Shown: positions 54,626 to 64,000 of the stretch, piece after piece
How positions within the stretch are numbered: position 1 is the first letter of the stretch
Layout: each line of letters starts with the position of its first letter
Source: Fomitopsis serialis
Lineage: Eukaryota; Basidiomycota; Agaricomycetes; Polyporales; Fomitopsidaceae
DNA length: 64,000 nt
Reading direction: 5' to 3'
Assembly (NCBI RefSeq): GCF_022376445.1
Contig: NW_025955109.1
Coordinates: 40,697 to 104,696, forward strand
Made by a program: the position numbers and the translations under genes
Notes under the pieces: generated by a model
Told to the model about the DNA's origin: nothing
The model's input: only the letters and a program-made list of their open reading frames with translations
Database searches by the model: none

Positions 54626-55194
54626 CCGGAACGACATCCACCGTAGGGCCAGGACGCCCACAACACACGCCGATTACGAGCACGTAGGGCCAGTGCCCCA
54701 CGTGCAAACACAGCCGACGAACGCGCTGCGGATACGAGCACAACAACGAGCTGGTGGGAGGGGCATGCGGACGGTGCGTGTGGCCGGGAAATGAGCACAC
54801 GCAAGCGAGCAAATGCTCCCGTCCACAGGTGAAGGGCTGGCAGGGACACGCGAGCGGATGGGAGAATGCGCGAGCGGCTGGGGAGAACGCGCGAGCGGGA
54901 GCATCAGCGAGCAGGGAGTATGGCGAGTGGGGAGGACAGAGAGAACAGCCCGTGCGGGTGCAGGCAACAAGCCCAAACCCATGCCGGTACCACCGAGGTA
55001 AGCTAACCCGCGGTTCACCGCCGACAGTGACCCCCCTTGCCCGTACTCCCTCGCCCGACGGTCGCACACTTACTCGTCTACCCACCCATGCGCCCGCCCT
55101 CGGCTTTACGCGCCCGCCCTCAGCTCATCACCCCCTCGCTCGTCCACCTGGCTCGTCTGCCCGACTTGTCCGCCCGCTTCGCTTGTGCATTCCC
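54626..55194. repeat. GC-rich repeat between monooxygenase fragment and gypsy element
   Basis: Contains the second copy of the flanking repeat (54685-54760) and GCGAGCGG-type low-complexity DNA to about 54,960, then Pro/Arg-coding GC-rich DNA up to the abrupt start of gypsy sequence. A long open frame crosses it into the gypsy polyprotein, but this part has no gypsy similarity and should not be counted as protein. Confidence 0.5.
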
Positions 55195-57315
55195 AACCCT
55201 CTCACAACCAAGGAATCGGACTTGGCCTTCCCGGAGTGGACGCCGGATCACCAGGCCGCCTTCGAGGGCATCAAATCTTTGGTATGTAGTCGAGAGGTGC
55301 TCACAGTCATAGACCACGACGACTTGACGAACAACCACATTTTCGTCTTGTGCGACGCCAGCGACCTGTGCACTGGCGCGATGTTATCCTTCGGTCCGAC
55401 TTTGGAATCCGCTCGCCCTGTTGCCTTCGAGTTGTGCTCTCTCAAGGGTGCGGAGCTCAACTACCCCGTGCATGAGAAGGAGCTCTTGGCGATTGTGCGC
55501 GCGCTGAAGAAGTGGCGAGTCGATCTGCTCGGAGTGCCATTCACGGTGTTCACGGACCATGGCACCCTGGAGAATTTCGGAAAGCAGCGAGATTTGTCTC
55601 GTCGTCAGGCGCGATGGCAGGAATTCCTTGCGCAATACGACTTCGAGATCAAATACATTAAGGGTGAGCACAATGTTGCGGCTGATGTGCTCTCTCGCTG
55701 CCCTGCTGCCGACGTCATCGACGCCTCCAGCTGTGCTGCTGTATGCGATCTCCGTCTGGCGACTCAGGCGCTTCGGTGGGCTACTGAGTGTCTGCCACGA
55801 ATGGCGGTTCCTGAGGCGCATGCTGCAATAGTAGGTGTGTCGGTATCGACTGACGCGTCTCTACTGCAGCGCATTCATGACGGCTACGTCGCGGATGCAT
55901 GGTGCCAATGGTTGTGTTCGATGGTGGGGACCTTGAACGTTACCGAGCGCGATGGTCTGCTCTTTCTGGGGGACCGTCTTGTCATTCCTCGCATCACTGA
56001 ACTCCGGGAAGCACTCTTTAGACTTGCGCATGACGCTCTAGGTCACTTCGGCTTTGACAAGTCGTACACCACTCTTCGGTCAGCTTACTATTGGCCCAAC
56101 ATGCGGAAGCATCTCGAACAGATGTACTTGCTTGCGTGCGAAGACTGCCAGCGCAACAAGTCGCTGTCCCGGAAGCCCACTGGGCCTCTGCATCCACTGC
56201 CAGTACCCGACGGTCGGTGCGAGTCGGTGACCATCGATTTTGTCGGACCACTCCCGGAGGATGAAGGAAAGAACTGTCTCGCCACGTTCACTTGCCGCCT
56301 CGGTTCTGCCATCAAGGTTGTTCCCACTCGGACCGACATCGACAGTGAACATTTCGCTGTCGACTTCTTCGACGGGTGGTATTGTCGTCATGGCCTACCG
56401 TCCGACATTATCTCGGACCGCGATAAGCTATTCACATCCAAGTTTTGGTCAACCTTGCAGAAACTGGCAGGTGTCAAATGGAAACTCTCAACCTCCTACC
56501 ATCCGCAGACGGATGGTGCGTCCGAGCGAACGAACAAGTCGGTCATTCAAGCACTGCACTTCCACGTTGGACGGAATCAAAAGGGCTGGGTCCGCGCTCT
56601 TCCTCGTGTCCGCTTCGCTCTGATGAATACTGTCAACGCCAGCACCGGCTTCTCGCTGTTTCAACTGCTCACCGGGTGCTCCCTTCGCTTGATTCCCCCT
56701 CTTCTGGATGCAGACATTCGTGTCGCCTCCTCTGTCTCTCGTCTAGCCGCCTCTGTTCTGCGACAGATCGACACCGACATTATGGAAGCCCAGGACAACT
56801 TGTGGCTCGCTAAGCTACATCAAACACTGATGGCAGCGGCTCATCGCGGTCCTGAAATCGCTTACGAGGTCGGGGACCATGTCATGCTATCAACCTTTCA
56901 CCGTCGGCACGAGTATATGCAGAAGGGGGACCATCGCGTGGCGAAGTTCATGGTTCGCTGGGACGGCCCGTTCACCATTCTCCACTCACATCCTGACTCC
57001 TCCGTCTACACACTCGATCTGCCAGCGTCCATGTCAATATTCCCGACATTCCATGCTTCGCTACTGAAGCCGTATCGACCCAATGATCCCGCCTTGTTCC
57101 CGGATTGTGAGCACGCCCAACCAGGGCCCATTGTGACTGCTAACGGGCAGGAGGAGTTCGAGGTCGAATGCATCCTCGACCGGCGGCGTCGAGGGCGCGG
57201 CTGGCAGTATCTTGTACGTTGGAAAGGCTATGGTCCGGACGCGGACTTATGGCTACCCGGCTCCGCGGTGGAAGACCTCGCGGCGTTGGACACGTTCTTG
57301 GCTTCATTGGTTTGA
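55195..57315 (+). mobile_element. Ty3/gypsy chromovirus, pol 3' half (RNase H, integrase, chromodomain), open frame
   Basis: About 705 codons without a stop. Starts at the RT/RNase H connection (NPLTTKESDLAFPEWTPDHQ), RNase H (IFVLCDASDLCTGAMLSFGP, FTVFTDHGTLENF, SRRQARWQEFLAQYDFEIKY, AADVLSRCP), the zinc-binding integrase N-domain (HDALGHFGFDKSYTTLRSAY, CEDCQRNKS), the catalytic triad (TIDFVGPLPED, SDRDKLFTSKFW, SYHPQTDGASERTNKSVIQA), a GPY/F-type module (KFMVRWDGPFTILHSHPDSS, FPTFHASLLKPYRP), and a chromodomain (FEVECILDRRRRGRGWQYLV, RWKGYGPDADLWLPGSAVED). RT, protease and gag are missing; similarity begins abruptly at 55195. It differs clearly from the minus-strand family at 31 kb, so at least two chromovirus lineages are present. 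Being open, it was truncated recently or is under little decay. Confidence 0.9.
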
Positions 57316-58315
57316 TGGTACGGACTACGGACTTGCTTCTGAATGGACCCTTACTGTACACATTTACTATCCATCTCTCATCTCGCCTGTCCCCCCTGTT
57401 TGTGCTTTAGAGTGGGGAAGAGTGTAACCGTGCTCCCGCCCGTTTACGATCATTATGATATCACACTGACTTCACGTTACATAAGCGACACCGCTCCTCA
57501 TAGTTCGTTTACCTCCTTCGTTGCTCTCCAGCTCTTACTGTCGTGCAACGAAGGTATGTTCTCATACTACTGTTCTCTTCCTGTACTTACAGAGCTCTTA
57601 CTGTCATGCAACGAAGATACTCGGTTCTTGTTCAAACAAAAAGTGTAAGCCCGGCGTACCGCACGCCGGGTAATCACTCAGGAAGCAGAACAAGAACCGA
57701 GTATCCTGCCCGCGCCCGCCTTCTCAGCTGCTCACCCGCTTTTGTCCGCCCACTCTCGCTCATTGTTACGGATGCGGTGGACCGGGTAAAGTCCGCCTAC
57801 AGCTCGCTATTCCGTTCTATGTACAATAACCGCGATCCTCACGTCTTCAAGTCGCGACCTTAGTTATGGACTAGCAGTACTTACCATTTCCGGATGTATT
57901 AGTAAGCGCGCCTCAGCACTCTTGACGCGCGCCACCGAAATAGACGCACACTCTTGCTTATTGAGTCCATAACGAGAGCGCTCCCTGCCTCTCGTTCCCC
58001 GCCGTGCGCTCCTCGTCACGACTGGGGTCGGCTCCTCGCCACCCTCACGGTCGTGCTCCCCGCTGACCGCCAACGCGGCTCCTTGCTGCGCGAACGATAG
58101 CGCAGGCTCCACGCCTCGCGCACTATCAGTGCTGAAGACCCTTCGGCCACGACCTCACGACTTCAAGCCCACACGTCGGTCGCAGAGTGACCACCAATGC
58201 ACTCGTCCGCCGGTAGCCCGCCCCTCTGAAGAGAGCTCGCAACGGCGAACTCCAATATTGGTGGACATTCAGGGGAGTGTTCCACTACCCGGCGACGTAA
58301 CACTTACCTTCCTCC
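57316..58315. other. LTR-like, hairpin-rich DNA between two retroelement parts
   Basis: 1 kb with no gene. It follows one gypsy stop and precedes a gag gene on the same strand, so it probably contains a 3' LTR, a 5' LTR, or both overlapping. A direct repeat AGCTCTTACTGTC(G/A)TGCAAC starts at 57530 and 57593. A TATGGACT/AGTCCATA pair lies near 57865 and 57964. I could not find a second LTR copy in the window, so boundaries are not assigned. Confidence 0.35.
57617..57704. repeat. Nested hairpin: 17-bp stem around an 8-bp GC stem
   Basis: ATACTCGGTTCTTGTTC (57617-57633) is perfectly complementary to GAACAAGAACCGAGTAT (57688-57704). Inside the loop CCCGGCGT (57650-57657) pairs with ACGCCGGG (57663-57670). 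Possibly a palindromic LTR or regulatory element. Confidence 0.85.
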
Positions 58316-61300
58316 ATGACGACCCGTACGCCTTCCTCCTTGCCCCCAACCTCGAACGACACAGCGCGTCTGTCTCGAGTGTCCTCGACTATACCGTCTG
58401 GGTCAACTACGCCTTTCACGCCCGTCTGCATGCCCAGTCCAGTGCCTTCCGCCAGCCACGAATGTAAGGCTATTTCTAAGCCCCTTCAACTCAGCGAGAC
58501 AACCCCTTCATCTGGGACGTCGGCCAGTGCGGCACGAGTGAGCGAGACCCGCCGCTCCTCACTGTCTAAGCTCGGTCCAACGTACCCTCAACCCTTCTTC
58601 AAACCATTTGAAGAAGACGTCCCCAACGCGGAGAAGTCCAGCGACGTTAAATTCCCGTCACTCTCGGACCTTCCTCCCGACCATTTAAGCCACGACAGCT
58701 CGGGAACCACTCTGCCCGGCGCCTGGGGCCCTAGCAGCCCGCTCCCAGCGAGGACTGCATCCTTCGCGTCCGCTAGCTTCATCGGGGTTGACATTCCGGC
58801 TCGGGACCTCCGCTCTCCTCTCCTCTCCGCGACAGTAAGCCGGACGCTACCTCCACCCCTTGGCGTTCGTCCTCGAACCGAACATAACCTCGAGGCTCCC
58901 CCGTTCTCCCTACCACGCCAGATACGACGGGCTGCCAAGGGAACGGCCAATAAGATACACTTATGGGACATCCTCGACGGCAGCGGCAGGTTCTACCAGC
59001 ACATGCGAAGGCCGGAAGAGGCGCACCAGGTATACCTTGAACTCAAGGCCCCGCACAGCCTGGAGAGATTCGGCGCTCTGTTCGACGAAGGCAATAATTT
59101 CGTCAGCGAAGAACTTGAAGAAACGGATGTGCGCGACATGAAGAACACAGAAGACAAGGACTCCCGTTTCCATCTCATCACTCCGCTGATGACGAGGGTC
59201 GAATACATCATCGACGGCACCGAGGCTCTTGTGGTCTCTATCTTGGTCCTCGAGGGTCCTCCGCGCCACTGGAAGGCTGACCACGTGGACGTGCTCATGA
59301 ACACACTGTGAGGCGCTTCGTCCAAAGGCATGATATCAGACGCCTATCAAACGACGCAGTACCGCGTAGCTAAGGCCCTGACCATCATCCTTCAACGTTG
59401 GGCCTTGCATAACGGTCAGAACTACAGCGGTACAATCAACTCCACCGCCTCCAACTTCAGCGAAGACCTTCGAACCTCAAAGACCAAGCGTGCAATGCTT
59501 GACAAATGGTTCAAGCATCCCGGCATCTATCCTAATCTCACGCCGGAGTACCAAGCGGTAGTACAACGCCAACTCAACGCGGCTCCAGAGTCTGATGACC
59601 CTGCTTCGAACGCGCAAGTTCTCTCCGAGCAACGATTTAGCAGGTTGCCGAAAACTCTACTCGACAATCCTCTATTCCGTCTGCGTATCCCCTCGCCTAG
59701 AGAAAGGACGGACCTCGAGTCGTCCGCATCCTCGGCCGACCTCGTCGAACAAGAGCTTACTCAAGGAGCTTCTTATCTTTCTGCCGAGCCCACGCAGTCC
59801 TTCGGGACTAGTGGTGTTCGATTGCCTCCTTCTACTGTCGACATGCGTCCCAGGTACACCCAACGATCCAGCTACACGAACCCAGATTTCCTGCTTCCCC
59901 CGGATCGAGACGACTTGCCCAAGCGAGTTCAATTCCAAGATGCTTCGTACGCTGGTGATTCAGCTTACCCAGCTTCTGTGTCAACCTATACTATTCCGGT
60001 ACCCGCGACAAATCCAGCTACCTCGCAGGACAACCGACCGTCATCAGGCCCGTTCCCTCGAGGGAACTCTCGCACCCTACCAGAATCCGACGCTGCTCGC
60101 GTCGTCCGGGAAGCTGTTTATCCAGGAGGACCGCCGCTGTCCTCCCTCAAGTCGCTCTCGAATCTCCATATAGTCTTGACAGACCCAGCTCCGTCGACCT
60201 TCATTTGAGACTTGCCTCCTCACATGCACCCTCGACCTCCCCGTGCCACGAACACCAAGAGCTCAAGCAATGCACAATTCTACTATTACCAACCAGATCC
60301 CACCGCTCATCCGGTGTATGTTGGAAATCGTCCGACTACGACGGATCAGCCGGACCAACGACCTAAAGGATCCAACGATTCAATGCCTCCAGGCCCGCCC
60401 CGAGCCCCCAATCCCTCCGGCAATGGGAACGGAGGCCCCCCTCGTGGAGGCCCACCTTCGAATGGCCCCCCCTTCAGGAGGCCCGCCTGGAGGACCGCCA
60501 GGAGGCGGAGGCGGAGGAGACGGAAGCCCTGGCGGTCACGATGACCGCGGAGGCCGGCCCAGCAACGATGCTCGCCTCAACCCTCCGGCCCCTTACTACT
60601 ATACGGGCGGAGATGGAGGCGGTCCACCGGACGGAGGGCCTCCACCCGCCGGGAGCATGACATACGGCTACCTCCCCAATGGTTTGCCCGCCATCATCAT
60701 CCATCACTCTCCCGCACCCCGAGAACAAGGAGTGAGACTCGACCAGAAGATCTCTCGCAAATCCGTCCCCGAGTGGAACGGAAGCATGAAGACCATCTTG
60801 ATCTACTGACACAAGATGAACAATCTCGCTGAGAAGAATACGCATGTAGCTCGAGACCTCGGGTCAGTCGCTCAGGACAAATTCTCAGGTCGCGCGGAAC
60901 GATGGTGGCTACTTCTGGACAAGAAGATGAAAGAAATCTATTCGTCCGGTTGGTGGGCTCTCTACGAGGGTATCAAGGTACAATTCTTCACACACAAGTT
61001 CATCGTCGCTCTCCGAGACCACTACGACGGCCAAAGATTCCGTCAACCCGGCTACGAGAAAGAGTCACCCCTCGACTTCATCGAACACCGCTTCCTTTAT
61101 CACCGTCACCTTACCAAGGTGCAAGAAGAACCAATGGATGAAATTGCCGCCATCATGCAGAGCGCTCCACCCACCTGGTCGACCGTTCTGTCTATCGATA
61201 CTATTTCCATGGTAGCGGCTCTGCTGGCCAAGCTCGCCGACAAAGCCGACGAACTAGTCGCTTTCGCAGCTATGGCCCCCACCCGGACCTCGCAGTACGA

Positions 61301-62525
61301 ACAATTGCTCCACCTCCCGTCTTCCAAGAGTGAGTCGCGGTCTATGACACGCACGAAACGAGTATATGCCGGAGACGGGTCGGGCGGAGGTGTCTCGTTC
61401 GAACAGGAGGACGACGAGAACGAGTTCCAGGACTCAGAGCGACCAGCAACGAGTGATACTGCCGCTCCTGCTGATGCGCCGTCAGGACCCGCTTGGATGT
61501 CGCAAGCCGCTGCCGTCCAGAACAAAGACTCGTCAAGTTCTAAAGCCCGGGGCAGCGGTCGCAAGCCTCCAAGGGCCGGTCACCGTTTCACTCGCGATGA
61601 CTCTGTCAAGAGCAAGAAGCACCCTCCGGGAGACTGTCGCATCTGCGGTAGTCCTTACCACTGGGACCGAGACTGCCCTCACTGGAACGAATACGATATA
61701 GGGCGCAGGGCCATGTTCATCGGCGCAGAATATGATTGTGAGCTCAACGAAAACGAAGAATACGAGGAAGCTTTCGTCGTGTACATATGTAGCAGCCTAG
61801 GCAATGCTAAACTCTCGAGCGCTTTGTGGGCGGACATCCGCCGGTCCGAAGGCGAATATCTCAAGGCTACCGCCAGCCTTCGCCGACGTACGTACCCAGT
61901 CCTTGTGGAGGAAGTCTCCAAGACACTGCCATCGAAGGAGACTCTACCTCCGGATTGCGCCCATATACTCGAAGACATGTCCGAGAGTCGTACTGACCAA
62001 CTGACCGACATGCTCGCGGAAGCGTTGTCTGTGAATGGGTCTACCCACTTTGAATCAAATCACCGGAGTTCAGCCCAAGCCGTGTCGAGAGAGGGTGGAT
62101 CTGCCGCCCCTCTCGAACCAGGCTCTCCACCGGAGGCCGAGCCCAAGGTTATAACTCTTAATCGAGTTAGGGATCCCCCGCCAGGTCATTCGACTGTCGG
62201 AGTCGCAGCGCTCTCGTTTCAGCTTCGCTTCGGCAGTCTCGCTCATCCCTCAGTGGTGTGCCGAGCTGACTCCGGAGCTGACATATCCCTCGTATCGCAA
62301 GAATACCTCGATTCGTTGCCGCCGTCATCGCGCCCTCGCGTACGTCAAGGATTAAGGATGAACCTCTTCCAACTCACGGGAGGGTTTCGAATCACCGGCT
62401 ACGTTCAAACGCAAGTCTATGTTGAGACAGAACAAGGCCACACCCTGAAGATGTTAGCCGAGTGTTACGTAGTGCCCGGCATGTCGTCGTCCCTATTGCT
62501 CGGCGAGGACTTCCACGTCAATTAT
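58316..62525 (+). pseudogene. Retroelement gag-protease remnant with three TGA stops
   Basis: Gag-like polyprotein, plus strand. Recognisable parts: HLWDILDGSGRFYQHMRRPE, WALHNGQNYSGTINSTASNF, a Pro/Gly-rich linker, the capsid-like KFSGRAERWWLLLDKK, VQFFTHKFIVALRDHYDGQR and PLDFIEHRFLYHRHL, a CCHC zinc knuckle CRICGSPYHWDRDC (61,638-61,679), and a retropepsin-like site CRADSGADISLVS (near 62,260) with LLLGEDFHVNY. In-frame TGA occurs at 59309, 60206 and 60807, and a frameshift near 60470 in a C run. Similarity ends abruptly after FHVNY at about 62525, with no reverse transcriptase; the frame stays open to 62723 by chance. The start is uncertain; upstream DNA from 58129 is also open in another frame. 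Confidence 0.75.
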
Positions 62526-62760
62526 ATAGTGTTTTCTAAAGGGGGTACAGGTTGGGATAGGGTCCGGGTAGCACCACTTTTGCCTACGAAATGTTGGGTT
62601 TTACCCTCCAAACAGGTACCAAAACCAATGAAACAGGGGAAAAACAGCGCAGATTCGATGTATTGGAGCAATGTGGGTTTGGGTACGGATTTTTTGCCCC
62701 AAGATATCCCAACTTTACAGTGATCTATGGTCCGACACGACACAACATACATTATATTCA
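62526..62760. other. Unassigned DNA after gag-protease break
   Basis: AT-richer DNA starting TATAGTGTTTTC right at the protease break. No gene or known element is recognised. Confidence 0.4.
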
Positions 62761-62789
62761 TGTACAGCGAGCAGACATCTCCGATATCA

Positions 62790-63336
62790 CTGCGACGAGA
62801 GCCCTGTGTCCGACAGTGCTACATCGTTCATGAACGATGTAGCCGACAGTGCTGTATCGCTCATGAACGATGAAGCCGGCAGTTGTAGGATGTATCGTTT
62901 ACGAACGATGTAACACTGTCGCATACATCTGCATAGCTGCAGATGTATGCGACAGCGTTACATCGTTCATGAACGATGCATCCTACGACTGTCGGATGCA
63001 TCGTTCATGGACGATACAGCACTGCCGGCTACAATAGCCGCAGATGTATGCGACAGGTCGGATGCGTCGTTCATGAATGATGCATCCGACAGCACTGCAG
63101 AGATCTCCGACAGTGCTACATCGTTCATGGATGGTGTAGCCGACAGTACTGCAGATGTATCCGACAGTGCTACATCGTTCATGATCGATGCCTCCGACAG
63201 CACTGCAGTTGTATACGACAGTGTTACGTCGTTCGTGAACGATTTATCCTACAGTGCTACATCGTTCATGGACGATAAAGCCGATAGTGCTGTATCTTTC
63301 ATGAACGATTCATCCGCAAGTACTGCGTCGTTGTAA
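62790..63336. repeat. Palindrome-containing minisatellite, about 54-bp higher-order unit
   Basis: A 33-bp module (GACAGTGCTACATCG, then TTCATGAACGATGTAGCC) alternates with a 21-bp module (GACAGTACTGCAGATGTATCC). Each 33-bp module carries the palindrome ATCGTTCATGAACGAT or a near variant; more than ten such sites occur. In one frame it reads DSATSFMNDASDSTADVS-like repeats, which stay open from 62947 to 63336, though I see no sign of a real gene. Confidence 0.85.
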
Positions 63337-64000
63337 CCATGTGATAGGGTTAGGGTCCACACAGGGAAAATGGTTGTCTTGAATTCCCTCCCACAATGGG
63401 ACTTGTCGCAGTGTGTCTGAGGTGGACCACATCGTTCGCAATCGATGCGCCCATTAACATTAGAGTGTCAATAGCTAGCATGATTCACCTCAGCTACCAA
63501 TGGACAGAAACAGTTGAGATATCCAGTCCAATCTCTATTACCGTAGCTTGTGTCGTGACGTCTGACAGTAGTCATTACAGAAACCCATGATGGAGTCGGT
63601 TGAGGCTTGCTGAACGCTTGTCATTCGTAAAGACATACCCTCGTTGCAGCATCCATTCAGTCGAGATGTACTGTTCTGGTGAACCCACTGCCAGGTTCCG
63701 CATTCAATGGCGTCAACTTGTAAGATCATGCATAGAAACAAACTCCAGTAGTCCTTTTGAAGGCTTCAGGAAAGGCACATCGGTTGTATCAAACTCTATG
63801 TCTTTTTTGTCGCTGATTTATAGGCCATCGGACGCACCTTGTGATTCTCTCAGAAGATGGCCGGTGTGTCAGCGACCTTGCGTCATCATCCACCCATCGG
63901 TATGCCGACACAATCACCGGAATCAATTGGAGATCACTGGATGCGAGCCTCGAGGTGCAGCAGGCTCTGTCGGGCCAACGTCCGGTTTCCCCCGTCGTTG
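63337..64000. other. Window end, no gene recognised
   Basis: About 660 bp of moderate GC content. It starts with ATAGGGTTAGGG (near 63342), two telomere-like units only. No coding sequence, RNA gene or repeat can be supported. Confidence 0.4.

Noticed and set aside
54754..55194. Upstream 147 codons of the long open frame that runs into the gypsy polyprotein
   Set aside because: They are GC-rich repeat sequence with no gypsy similarity. Recognisable RNase H connection sequence starts only at 55195.
62947..63336. 129-codon open frame of DSATSFMND repeats
   Set aside because: It arises from a minisatellite whose unit length is a multiple of three; there is no signal peptide, flanking gene structure or promoter.

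Overview
The window is nuclear DNA of a basidiomycete fungus, most likely an Agaricomycete. I infer this from introns of about 50-60 bp with GT..AG ends, a GC-rich unique fraction, a DUF6534-type membrane protein, chromodomain-bearing Ty3/gypsy elements, and a KDZ-class DNA transposon that carries a TET/JBP dioxygenase gene. The order Polyporales is possible but the sequence does not prove it.

Left part, 1-18 kb, is ordinary gene space. It holds a DRS2-type P4-ATPase flippase (minus), a DUF6534 seven-helix membrane protein (plus), an acetoin-reductase-like short-chain dehydrogenase (plus), a SPA2 polarisome scaffold (minus) and a mitochondrial UbiB/ABC1 kinase of the ADCK1/MCP2 type (plus). 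The last two carry single-base frameshifts, several of them beside C or G runs, which look more like assembly errors than gene death.

From 18 to 20.5 kb lies a sharply bounded AT-rich block almost without CpG. It contains a 152-bp satellite (six units) and a 60-bp repeat.

From 20.5 to 36.6 kb is a repeat graveyard. It contains two paralogous copies of an unrecognised gene, a Pro-rich protein with a Zn2Cys6-spaced cysteine cluster, three broken Ty3/gypsy chromovirus remnants, and a 1.76-kb element with 390-bp inverted arms.

From 36.6 to 54.0 kb is the main item: one apparently complete KDZ transposon of about 17.4 kb with related termini. It carries six genes arranged as alternating convergent and divergent pairs: an unknown Pro/Ala-rich protein, the KDZ transposase with its catalytic residues, a TET/JBP 2-oxoglutarate dioxygenase, a divergent HMG-like protein, a protein with a divergent Zn2Cys6-like cluster and coiled coil, and a short chromodomain protein. 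Transposase, DNA-base oxidase, HMG-like, zinc-cluster and chromatin-reader genes on one element suggest a self-contained package that could move and also act on the methylation or chromatin state of its targets. The KDZ-TET/JBP-HMG link is known; the chromodomain and zinc-cluster partners are the parts I would check for novelty.

From 54.0 to 64 kb the DNA is again decayed: a FAD-monooxygenase pseudogene fragment, an open RNase H-integrase-chromodomain half of a gypsy element, hairpin-rich LTR-like DNA, a gag-protease remnant with three in-frame TGA stops, and a palindromic minisatellite. All gene models are hand-spliced and their exact exon ends should be treated as provisional.
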